DNA from: an uncultured Bacteroidales bacterium
GTDB taxonomy: Bacteria > Bacteroidota > Bacteroidia > Bacteroidales > UBA932
DNA: 64,000 bases
Assembly: GCA_944326355.1 (NCBI GenBank)
Contig: CALVDO010000004.1
Span: 1 to 64,000 of the forward strand
Reading direction: 5' to 3'
Under the pieces are notes generated by a model, which did not search any database, had not been told where the DNA came from, and saw only the letters and a list, made by a program, of their open reading frames with translations. The translations under genes and the position numbers were made by a program. This document shows positions 17,615 through 26,424 of this stretch, piece by piece (the stretch's first letter is position 1; every line of letters begins with the position of its first letter).

Positions 17615-19465
17615 TCAGTTGAGCGGCGTATATATGCCTCCCGCAACCTGTGCCGCGACGACATTGCGGACAAGATAATGCAGATACATCTCGATATTCG
17701 TGTAGCGTCCGTGAATGTCGATGGTCACAGCCCCGGCATCGTCAGCCGAAACGTCCAGTCCGAACTGCTCCTCAAACCAGTCCGGCATGCCGTCGCCGTC
17801 GGTGTCGGTCTTGTCGTTTGCCTCATTCGGAGTGTCGGCCGAATACTCAGGCCAGCCTCCTGCGGCAGACGGGGTATCGATGATGCCTCCGGTGCTTCCG
17901 TTCCCGCCGCCAGTGACCGACGCCGTGCCGGACTGCGCGTCAGAACATGCGCGCTCATCCACTGCATCCCTGACGAGAGAAGCGCCGCCGACCTCGCAGA
18001 TGCGGGCAAAGGCGTCTGCGGCAGAATGTGTCGTGGTGTAGACGGTCTGTCCGGCAGGACCGGAGAGAGGAAGCTGGGCAGAGAGCAGTCTCTCGGGGTC
18101 AGGAGGGGTGTTGGTGCCGTCGTCATGCCAATAGACGCCGTCCTGCGCCGTCATGTCAGGATAGTCATAATAGTAATTTCCCGACAAGTACAGATATGGA
18201 TATCCATAGTCAGTTGATGAGGAAGTATAGATTCCGTTCGCATCGATGAAATAACGGCGGTCTCTTGATGCAGGCCCCTTTCTGTAATAATTGGCCACCA
18301 TGTTGAAGTGTCCGCCTTCTCCTCCGTAGGTGGAATTGCTGCCCCAGTTGTAGACGGCGTTGTTGCGATAGTCCACATTGCCCCGCCTGTCAGGATCGGA
18401 CGGATTCTCATATATCTCAGGATGGTCGAAGCGCGGGTTACGGCTGTCATGGTTGGCCAGCATGTTGTGGTGGAAAGATGCGTTCTCTCCGCCCCAGATG
18501 CCGCCGTAGCCATGATTGCCCTTGTCATGCATCGAATTCCTGAGGCTCTCGGTCAGGATGCACCACTGCATCGTGAAGTTCGCGTTGCCGTAGAATGACG
18601 CGCACTCGTCGATTGACCAGGACATTGAGCAGTGGTCCAGAATGATGTCTGAATGTCTCCGTCCCCAGATGGCATCCTCTCCGTCACCGGCATTCGGTCC
18701 CTCGTCGCCGAGGCGGAAGCGGACAAATCTTATGATGACATTGTCGGCCTCTATCACAGTGGCGTAATTCTTAATGCAGATTCCGTCGCCCGGAGCAGTC
18801 TGACCGGCGATGGTGAGATTGCCGTTTCTGATCTTGAGCTGAGACTGGAGCTCGATGATGCCCGCAACGTCGAAAACCACGATTCTCGCTCCGGTCGCCT
18901 CGACGGCGGCACGCAGCGAGCCTTCTCCGCTGTCATTCAGGTTGGTGACACGGATGATTCTTCCGCCGCGGCCTCCCGTTGTGTACATTCCGCCGCCCTC
19001 GGCTCCAGGGAAGGCGAGAGCCGTACCGAGCTCATCTTCCGCGGCCGGTATGAGCATGGCCTTGTAGGCCTCGTTGTCCCCCTGGCCAGGATCGTCCGGA
19101 TTATCAGGCACATCCTCTCCAGTTACAACAGGCTCTGAAGAAACGAATTCTGAATATTCCATTCCCGCTATAGCCCTCACCATGCAGGTGTAAGACGTTC
19201 CCGTCTCAAGTTCGCTGAAGACGGTCGAGGTGGTCGTCTCGTATTTAAGTTCCACGGAAGCACCGTCCTCCGTCGTCACAAGTCTCACGGCATACTGTTC
19301 CGCTCCCGGAACGGCATCCCATGCAAAGGCCAGAGACACGCCGGTGACTCCCGTGCAGCGGACGTTCTCCGGAGCGGCGAGCACCATGCCCGTATCGGGC
19401 TCGTGGTTCTGGCAGGCGGCAAGGAGAATGAGTCCCGCCGCAGTCAGCACTGAAAATCTCTTCAT
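17615..19465 (-). CDS. Pectate lyase family 1 lipoprotein with N-terminal FN3 domain
   Basis: The 616-residue protein has a lipoprotein signal (LLAAC, Cys18), a fibronectin-III domain (about 30-115), then a right-handed beta-helix of the PL1 pectate lyase type (about 145-616) beginning GAEGGGMYTTGGRGG. Typical PL1 segments are present: LTIAGQTAPGDGICI, IIRFVRFRLGD, ILDHCSMSWSIDE with acidic residues suited to calcium, and SRNPRFDHPEIY with arginines expected at the active site. It should cleave homogalacturonan by beta-elimination at the cell surface. It is the last gene of the enzyme operon and is related to the PL1 half of the preceding fusion gene. Confidence 0.88.
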   Translation of the reverse strand: MKRFSVLTAAGLILLAACQNHEPDTGMVLAAPENVRCTGVTGVSLAFAWDAVPGAEQYAVRLVTTEDGASVELKYETTTSTVFSELETGTSYTCMVRAIAGMEYSEFVSSEPVVTGEDVPDNPDDPGQGDNEAYKAMLIPAAEDELGTALAFPGAEGGGMYTTGGRGGRIIRVTNLNDSGEGSLRAAVEATGARIVVFDVAGIIELQSQLKIRNGNLTIAGQTAPGDGICIKNYATVIEADNVIIRFVRFRLGDEGPNAGDGEDAIWGRRHSDIILDHCSMSWSIDECASFYGNANFTMQWCILTESLRNSMHDKGNHGYGGIWGGENASFHHNMLANHDSRNPRFDHPEIYENPSDPDRRGNVDYRNNAVYNWGSNSTYGGEGGHFNMVANYYRKGPASRDRRYFIDANGIYTSSSTDYGYPYLYLSGNYYYDYPDMTAQDGVYWHDDGTNTPPDPERLLSAQLPLSGPAGQTVYTTTHSAADAFARICEVGGASLVRDAVDERACSDAQSGTASVTGGGNGSTGGIIDTPSAAGGWPEYSADTPNEANDKTDTDGDGMPDWFEEQFGLDVSADDAGAVTIDIHGRYTNIEMYLHYLVRNVVAAQVAGGIYTPLN

Positions 19466-19544
19466 GATATACTTGTCTTCTCGTTCAATTCATTTTTCAT
19501 CCGGCGTCCCGTTGCACACGGCTTCAGGCCATCTGACGGCATTC

Positions 19545-22007
19545 TCATCGTCTGACGTCGTTTTCCGAATCAATGATTCCCGGTATTCCTGTCACAGACC
19601 CGGAGAAAGTCGCCGTTCCCGTCCGGACCTCCTTCACTATCCTCTTGTCCACATCGTCCCTGCGGTGCGAAGCTCCGGCCGACTTGAGCACTGCGGCAGC
19701 CTCCTTCATCACAAGTCCGGGCATCATCGGGCGGCGGCACGCGAACGGAGTTTCAGGCGATACAGCCTCGTACTCGGCCGCATACTCAGCAATCTCCTCC
19801 TCATCGGGATCCTTGCCGAGGTAATTTCCGTCCTCAACCGCCGAGACATCGTAGATGTTGTCCTTTATATAATACGAGCCCGGAATCATGGAAGTGCTTT
19901 CCGAGGTGGATATCTCCACATATCGCCCGTTGAGATTCTTTGTTCCGGGGCCGGCCTTGAAGAGGTTGCCGACGATGTTGAACCAGCCCTCTTCTCCTCC
20001 GTAGATGGCCTTCATGCCCCAGTTGTAGACTATGTTGTTGACAAACTCGACGGTTCCTCTGCGGAAAAGCAGATCAGTTCCGTCATAAATCGCAGGATGG
20101 TCGAAACGAGGATTGCGGCTGTTGTTGTGCGCTATCAGATTGTGATGAAAAGTCACGTTCCGGCCGCCCCAGATGCCTCCGTACCCGTGCTCCCCCTTGT
20201 GATGTATCGAGCTGTTGAGAGCTTCTGAGATGATGCACCACTGTATAGTGGCATTGCTGTTGGCATAGAATGAGGCATTTTCGTCGGTCGCCCAGCTGAT
20301 GGAGCAGTGGTCGATGATTATGTTCTTGTTATGACGCGAGCCGAGAGCATCGTTCTCGTCCTCCGCCGCAGAGCCCATCCTGAATCTCAGGTAGCGGATG
20401 ATGACCTCGTCGGTGCCGATGTACACCCCGTGGTCTCTTATCGTTATGCCCTGTCCTGGCGCAGTCTGTCCGAGGATGGTTATATACGGATCCTCTATCT
20501 TGAGGGTCGACTTCAGATGTATGTCCCCGCTCACGGCGAACTTCACAATCCTCGGTCCTTCAGACCTGACGGCGTGCCTGAGCGTACCCTCCTCCTCGCT
20601 GTCCTCGAGAGAGGTGACTGTGTAGACCTTTCCTCCGCGGCCTCCTGCGGTGTACATTCCTCCGCCCTCAGCGCCCTCAAAAGCCGGCACTTCAGCGAAG
20701 TCCACGCTCACGGCCTTCCCGTCAGAAATGCAGGTGCCGTCATACACATAGTCGACATTGTTCGCGGCCTCATATTCGAGTGAAGCCCAGATGAAAGGTC
20801 CGACACCCTTGCAGTCATTGTCGATGACAGGCTCGCTGAGATAGTATTCATATTTGCCGCTGCGGTTTTCCTTGCCTCCGAGCCCCGCCACCGAGCAGCA
20901 TGAGGTGATGGATATCGTGCCGTCGGGATTGTTTCTGACAAAGGCCGATATGAATCTGCGGTAGGCTTCGCGAGAATAGTCCCGCCAGTCCCCACCTTTC
21001 AGAAGTCCGGTCCGGACGCCCTTCAGAGCGGCATATACGAACATGGCGGATGCCGTGGCCTCCAGATAGTTGCCCTCGCGGCCGGGAGAATCGAGCACCT
21101 GAAACCACATCCCGGTCTCAGGATCGGCGTAGCGGCGCACCGTCTCCATCAGGTAACGGAACTGCTCCTCGAGCACGGCCCTGTCAGAGTGCTTTTCAGG
21201 GAAATAGTCGAGAGTCTCGACGAGAGCGAGAGCATACCAGCCGCATGCCCGTCCCCAGGCGTGGGCCGATTGCCCGGTCAGGGAATCAGCCCAGAACATT
21301 GAGCGCGACTCGTCCCAGGCATGACGGAAAAGCCCTGTCTCTGAATCATAAGTGTGCTCTGCCGCACCTTTGAAATGCCCTGCGATGTCATGAAAGAGCG
21401 AGTCCCTTTCAGCCTTAGGAGAGAATCTCGCAGTGTATTCGGCATAGAAAGGCTGAGCCATATAAAGGCCGTCGAGCCACACCTGATGCGGATATATCTG
21501 CTTGTGCCAGAAGATGCCGTCTGAAGTGCGCGGCTGGGTGTCGATCTGCTCCCTTATCTTCCGCAGGACGCGACGGTATTTCTGATCTCTGAAGTCATCG
21601 TACAGCCTGTAATAGATCCTTGCCGGGCAGATGTGGTCGAGATTATAGGCCTCCTTGCTGTATTTGTAGACGGCGCCGTCCTCCGTGGCCATCGTATCGG
21701 CCCACCGCCTCACATAGTCGACGGCATAATCCAGATCGTAGCGTTCCGCGACGTCGAGAAACGACAGCAGCTCCAGTCCGGTGGTATAGTTCCACTTGAG
21801 ACTGCCGTTCCTGCCGTCGAGCCATGACGCCTGCGGATTTCTGGCCATCTCGGACATCATCATCTTCACTGAATACGGCTCTATATCCCGTATGAATCCG
21901 AGATTCTCCTCCGCCGAAAGAGGCTGAACAGCCGACAGTGAGGCCATCAGGGCGGCCGCAGCCGTGCCGAGACCTGACAATATTCTCATTTTCATGGTAT
22001 TCTGCAT
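19545..22007 (-). CDS. Fusion of GH105 unsaturated uronyl hydrolase and PL1 pectate lyase
   Basis: The 820-residue protein joins two enzymes in one frame. After a signal peptide (about 1-32), residues 40-415 form a GH105 alpha/alpha-barrel: the likely catalytic Asp179 lies in VWLDGLYMAQP and the HAWGRACGW motif is at 249-257. Residues about 445-820 are a PL1 lyase domain (GAEGGGMYTAGGRGG, TILGQTAPGQG, IDHCSISWATDE, SRNPRFDHPAIY). A lyase creates delta-4,5-unsaturated ends and GH105 removes such residues, so the two activities act in sequence on the same oligosaccharide. The exact GH105 substrate (unsaturated galacturonyl or rhamnogalacturonyl) is not shown. The signal peptide has no clear lipobox, so a periplasmic location is likely. 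The gene lies 22 bases after the hybrid sensor gene. Confidence 0.87.
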   Translation of the reverse strand: MQNTMKMRILSGLGTAAAALMASLSAVQPLSAEENLGFIRDIEPYSVKMMMSEMARNPQASWLDGRNGSLKWNYTTGLELLSFLDVAERYDLDYAVDYVRRWADTMATEDGAVYKYSKEAYNLDHICPARIYYRLYDDFRDQKYRRVLRKIREQIDTQPRTSDGIFWHKQIYPHQVWLDGLYMAQPFYAEYTARFSPKAERDSLFHDIAGHFKGAAEHTYDSETGLFRHAWDESRSMFWADSLTGQSAHAWGRACGWYALALVETLDYFPEKHSDRAVLEEQFRYLMETVRRYADPETGMWFQVLDSPGREGNYLEATASAMFVYAALKGVRTGLLKGGDWRDYSREAYRRFISAFVRNNPDGTISITSCCSVAGLGGKENRSGKYEYYLSEPVIDNDCKGVGPFIWASLEYEAANNVDYVYDGTCISDGKAVSVDFAEVPAFEGAEGGGMYTAGGRGGKVYTVTSLEDSEEEGTLRHAVRSEGPRIVKFAVSGDIHLKSTLKIEDPYITILGQTAPGQGITIRDHGVYIGTDEVIIRYLRFRMGSAAEDENDALGSRHNKNIIIDHCSISWATDENASFYANSNATIQWCIISEALNSSIHHKGEHGYGGIWGGRNVTFHHNLIAHNNSRNPRFDHPAIYDGTDLLFRRGTVEFVNNIVYNWGMKAIYGGEEGWFNIVGNLFKAGPGTKNLNGRYVEISTSESTSMIPGSYYIKDNIYDVSAVEDGNYLGKDPDEEEIAEYAAEYEAVSPETPFACRRPMMPGLVMKEAAAVLKSAGASHRRDDVDKRIVKEVRTGTATFSGSVTGIPGIIDSENDVRR

Positions 22008-22029
22008 TATTTTACTGTCATTTTCATCT

Positions 22030-25000
22030 TTATGACTGATCGTTAGTCTTGTGTTCCTTTATATAGTCCGCCGGCGAGACGCCGAAATGCTTTTTGAAGG
22101 AGCGGCTGAAATAGCCGGGATCGGAGAAGCCCACCTTGTATGAAGTCTCCGACACCGAATACTGTCCGCTCTTGAGGTAATAAGTAGCCTTTTCAAGACG
22201 ATACTCCTGTATCAGCTCCACAGGAGACTTGCCGGTGAGACCCTTGAGCTTGTTGTACATCGAGGTGCGTCCCATGCCCACATAGCTTGCCATGTTGTCC
22301 ACCGTCACCTCTGAATCCGACACATTCTCCTCAAGCCACTTCATCACCTTCTTTATCAGCTCCTCATCCCTGTCGGTAATGACGATCTCGTCGGGAGCTA
22401 TCTCCACCTTGGCCCGTTTCTGACGGTTCTGGGCATTCTCCCCGGTTCCGGACGCCTCCATTGCCGAGAGCTTGGATATGAGTTCCCTCCTCCTGTCAAG
22501 AAGATTCTCCATCCGCGCCGTCAGAAGCTCCATCGTGAACGGTTTGGCGATATAGCCGTCCGCCCCATACTTCATGGCCTTGACATGAGTGTCATTCTCA
22601 TGTTTGGCCGTAATCATTATTATAGGTATGTGGCTCGTGCTGAAATCGCCCCTGATCTTATTGATGAGCTCTATGCCGTCCATCTCGGGCATCATCAGAT
22701 CCGTGACTATCATATCCGGCATCCATCCGCCGGCAATGATCGAGAGCGCCTCCTTTCCGTCTGATGCGTCACGCACTTCGTACCTGTTGATCAGACAATT
22801 ATATATGTACACCTTGAGCTCGGCGTTGTCCTCAGCCACGAGCACCTTGAGAGCGCCCGGCGGATATGTCGGCTTCACTCTGTACTTGCTCAGTCCGTAG
22901 GCTGCCTCCGAATCTTCTCCCGAAGCGAGGACGTCATCTTCTATAAATTCGGCTGTCTCTTCAGAAAAGCGGTCACGGTCAACCGGAAGGGTGACATAGA
23001 ATTCCGATCCTCTGTTGACCTGGCTCTCCACCCAGATGCGCCCGCCGTGCATCTCTACTATCTCCTTGCAGAATGCCAGTCCTATGCCGCTGCTGGACAT
23101 CCCCTTCAGACTTGACTCAGATCCCTGCACAAACATCTCGAAAATAGCCGAACGCTTGTCCTTAGGCACTCCTATCCCGTTGTCTTTCACCATGATGGTA
23201 AACTCCGACGCCCCTTCCTTATGATATATCGCCACTTCTATGCGTCCTCCGTTGGAAGTGTACTTGAAAGCGTTTGACATCAGATTGTATATCAGCGCCT
23301 CGAGCCGGCCCTCATCTCCCCACACCATCAGAGAATCAGCAGAATGCGTGAGTATCAGCTCCATATCCCGTTCAGAGGCCATGTCCCTGAAGTCGTCGTA
23401 AACGGACTTGACAAGGCGGACTATGTCGAGCTGCCGCACCCTGAGCCTCATCTTGCCGCTGACTATCCTACGGATGTCGAGCAGCTGGTCCACAAGCGTC
23501 ATCATCCTCCTCGCATTGCGCTGCACCATGTTGACGCTGTACTCGAAGCGGTCTCCCGGGCTGATGTTCTTGCGCAGCTCGTCCGTTCCGCCGAGAATCA
23601 GGGTCAGAGGTGTCCTCAGCTCATGGGATATGTTGGTGAAGAAGCGCACCTTAAGGTCATTGAGATTCTGCTCCAGCATCACGTCGTTGCGAAGTTTCAC
23701 CGAAGTCATGAACATCTTGACAAGTATGGCGGCCACGAGCAGGACGACAAGCACATAGAAAATCTTTGCAGCCATGCTGTTCCACACGGACGGCCTCACC
23801 CTCACTTCAATTGAAAGCGTCTCAGTGTCAGCCTTGTTGCCGTGCGAAGAGGAAGCGGAAACCATGAACACGTACTTCCCGGGAGGGATTCCGGAATAAG
23901 TCGCACTGTTCGACGGCGCGGCGATCCACTTCTTGTCATATCCCTCCAGCTTATACATGCAGTTGACCATTCCCTGCAGCTTGTAATTGAGCGGGGCGAA
24001 ATCGATCCTGAAGAATGAACAGTCGTGGGGTATCTCTATCTCCCGTCCCATAGGAGTCCTTTTCCCGTCAAGACTCAGTCCGGAAAAGGCAAGACGCAGA
24101 GGCTCCGACTGGTAGACGAAATCATCGGGATCAATGCGGTATATGTTGGTGTACGTGCCGAAGACAAGTGTGCCGTCTCTCAGCCTCGAGCAGGTGGCCT
24201 CGCTGAACGTCGTCTGCACCAGTCCGTCATACTTGGTGTAATTGATGACGGACCGGTCGCCGTGCTCCACCTTTGATATTCCGGTCTCGGTGGCGAGCCA
24301 GAGGTCACCGTCCTCGTCACACACTCCCGACAGGACAATGTTGCTCGACAGGCCGTCGGCCGTACTGATCACGTCAAAGTAGGCTCTGTCCCCGTCGAAG
24401 CCGATCCTGTTGACGCCCCCTCCGAAAGTGCATAGCCAGGTGTTGCCGTCATCATCATCGAAGATATGTATAATGTCGTTGTTTCCGAGAGAGCGGATGT
24501 CGCCCGGAATCTTTTTCACGGAATGGAATACGGTCAGCTCAGTGTTGTCCTGAGGCCAGAACCATATCAGGCCGGCTATTGTGGCGACAAGAACCCTGCC
24601 GTCGCTCATGCAGTGGACATATCTCACCCTGTCTCCATATTCGAGCGGATAGCCGGGAAAGTCCTCATACACGGTGCGGAACGATTCGCCGTCGGGATCG
24701 GGGAGCATGGAGAGTCCCCCTCCGTATGTGCCGAACCACATCCGGCCATCCCTGTCCTGCGCGATCGAATAGATGTTGTCCGAGCTGACTGAAGCGGGGT
24801 CCGCCGGATCATGTCTGAAGCGGGCAAGACTGAAGTTCCCGTCTTCGGAAGGGGTGAGGCGGATGATTCCCTCGCCTTTTGTGCCGAGCCAGATCCGTCC
24901 GGAGGAGTCTTCGCTTATGCAATAGATGTTTCCGAGTCTTTCCGAATCGGGAAACCGGCGGCAGGATGACATGTCGGGAGAATAGACATAGAGCTCACGG

Positions 25001-26388
25001 CTCTTGGTGGCAGCCCACACATTGTCGCGGCTGTCACGGAATATGGCACGGACTTCAGAGGACGAAAGCCTGTCCGCCGATCTGGTCGGAGGCACTATCA
25101 CGTCGAGCTTGGGCGTGATTACGGTGACACGCTCGAGCCCTCTGGCGATGGTCGATAGCCACAGTACCCCCGTACTGTCCACCTCAAAGCAGGCCACTCC
25201 GTTCATGAAGCGGCTTTCCGTGCGTCCCTTGACATTCTCCAGAGGCACCACGGTGTCATTCTCACGGTCATAATAGCCGAAGCCGTAGTTGTTCATCTTG
25301 ATCCACAGCTGGCCGTCATGTTCCTTCACGTCAGCAAGAGTGTCAACATAGTATGACATGACGTTGCGCGGATGCTCATAATGGCGGAAACGGCTTCTCT
25401 GCGGATTGTAGGACCAGATGCCGGTGCGCTCGGTGGCTATCCACAGAAGTCCCTCCGAATCCGGGAAAAGATAACGCACACGCCCCATGTCGGTCCGGAG
25501 CATCTCAAGAGTGAACGAAGCGGTGTCCACTGCCGCCACGGCATTGTCGCTGAAGCCGAGATAGAGCCTGCGCGAATCGCCCTCGCCCGTGATAGACATC
25601 GCGGTGGCCCTGCCGGCCCCATAGTCAGACAGCAGTATCCTGTCCTGCTTGCCGGAGCTCTTGTCCACCGAGAGAAGCTGCCCTGTGGAGAGGAAATATA
25701 CCCTGTCTCCGAATTCGGCGAACGACAATACAGATGAAACCCTGGACAACAGCTCACTCCCGTCATTCTCAATTACCGAGACTCCGTATTCTGACGCCGC
25801 GTAAATCCTTCCGGAGGAATCCTCATACACGGCATACACGTTCTTGCCGAGATCGCTGTCTCCCGCACTGAAGAAAAGCCTGACGTCCAGATCGCTCGAA
25901 ATCCGGCACAGCCCGGCGTCCCGGAACGAGACCCAGGTGTTTCCGCTCCTGTCGCAATAAAACATCTTCATCTTCAGGTCGGAGGAGCCGAGGGCCGGCA
26001 GGTCGTCCGGTATCGCAGTAAACTTCTCATAGACAGGATCAAAACGATACAGACGATAATCATAGGACGTCAGCCAGAGATAGCCCTCCCCGTCTTCGTC
26101 CACCGACAGAATCCTGTTGTGGGAAAGATTGGTGTAGTCGCCGGGAAGCATCGTATAGTTGACGAATCTGTTGCCGTCGAAGCGGCTGAGCCCGTACCAT
26201 GTGCACAGCCAGATATATCCTGTCCTGTCCTGATGTATGTCCGCTATCGAATTGTGAGGAAGCCCGTCCTCTGAAGAATAGTGCTCGAATATGCAGTCGA
26301 GCGGAGCGGCACAAGAGTCTGATGCCGGAGCCGCCACAAGCAGCGCCGACATCATCAAAACAGTCAGGAAACCAAGTCTCGAACCCAT
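22030..26388 (-). CDS. Hybrid two-component sensor kinase/response regulator (HTCS)
   Basis: One polypeptide of about 1452 residues carries a whole signalling pathway. It has a signal peptide, a periplasmic two-blade propeller sensor (about 30-770), a Y_Y_Y domain (about 775-850), one membrane segment (about 874-895), HisKA with His at about 922 (NISHELRTPL), HATPase (N box near 1038, then DNGIGVP and GIGLAF), a receiver with the phosphoacceptor Asp at about 1230 (IVTDLMMPEMDG), and an AraC-type DNA-binding domain at the C terminus. HTCS proteins sense oligosaccharides in the periplasm and switch on their own utilisation locus. Its position among pectin genes suggests pectic oligosaccharides as ligand. 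A GTG three bases before the chosen ATG could also start it. Confidence 0.94.
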   Translation of the reverse strand: MGSRLGFLTVLMMSALLVAAPASDSCAAPLDCIFEHYSSEDGLPHNSIADIHQDRTGYIWLCTWYGLSRFDGNRFVNYTMLPGDYTNLSHNRILSVDEDGEGYLWLTSYDYRLYRFDPVYEKFTAIPDDLPALGSSDLKMKMFYCDRSGNTWVSFRDAGLCRISSDLDVRLFFSAGDSDLGKNVYAVYEDSSGRIYAASEYGVSVIENDGSELLSRVSSVLSFAEFGDRVYFLSTGQLLSVDKSSGKQDRILLSDYGAGRATAMSITGEGDSRRLYLGFSDNAVAAVDTASFTLEMLRTDMGRVRYLFPDSEGLLWIATERTGIWSYNPQRSRFRHYEHPRNVMSYYVDTLADVKEHDGQLWIKMNNYGFGYYDRENDTVVPLENVKGRTESRFMNGVACFEVDSTGVLWLSTIARGLERVTVITPKLDVIVPPTRSADRLSSSEVRAIFRDSRDNVWAATKSRELYVYSPDMSSCRRFPDSERLGNIYCISEDSSGRIWLGTKGEGIIRLTPSEDGNFSLARFRHDPADPASVSSDNIYSIAQDRDGRMWFGTYGGGLSMLPDPDGESFRTVYEDFPGYPLEYGDRVRYVHCMSDGRVLVATIAGLIWFWPQDNTELTVFHSVKKIPGDIRSLGNNDIIHIFDDDDGNTWLCTFGGGVNRIGFDGDRAYFDVISTADGLSSNIVLSGVCDEDGDLWLATETGISKVEHGDRSVINYTKYDGLVQTTFSEATCSRLRDGTLVFGTYTNIYRIDPDDFVYQSEPLRLAFSGLSLDGKRTPMGREIEIPHDCSFFRIDFAPLNYKLQGMVNCMYKLEGYDKKWIAAPSNSATYSGIPPGKYVFMVSASSSHGNKADTETLSIEVRVRPSVWNSMAAKIFYVLVVLLVAAILVKMFMTSVKLRNDVMLEQNLNDLKVRFFTNISHELRTPLTLILGGTDELRKNISPGDRFEYSVNMVQRNARRMMTLVDQLLDIRRIVSGKMRLRVRQLDIVRLVKSVYDDFRDMASERDMELILTHSADSLMVWGDEGRLEALIYNLMSNAFKYTSNGGRIEVAIYHKEGASEFTIMVKDNGIGVPKDKRSAIFEMFVQGSESSLKGMSSSGIGLAFCKEIVEMHGGRIWVESQVNRGSEFYVTLPVDRDRFSEETAEFIEDDVLASGEDSEAAYGLSKYRVKPTYPPGALKVLVAEDNAELKVYIYNCLINRYEVRDASDGKEALSIIAGGWMPDMIVTDLMMPEMDGIELINKIRGDFSTSHIPIIMITAKHENDTHVKAMKYGADGYIAKPFTMELLTARMENLLDRRRELISKLSAMEASGTGENAQNRQKRAKVEIAPDEIVITDRDEELIKKVMKWLEENVSDSEVTVDNMASYVGMGRTSMYNKLKGLTGKSPVELIQEYRLEKATYYLKSGQYSVSETSYKVGFSDPGYFSRSFKKHFGVSPADYIKEHKTNDQS

Positions 26389-26424
26389 CACGGCAAACGT
26401 CCCGATAAGAAATTTCCCCTAAAT

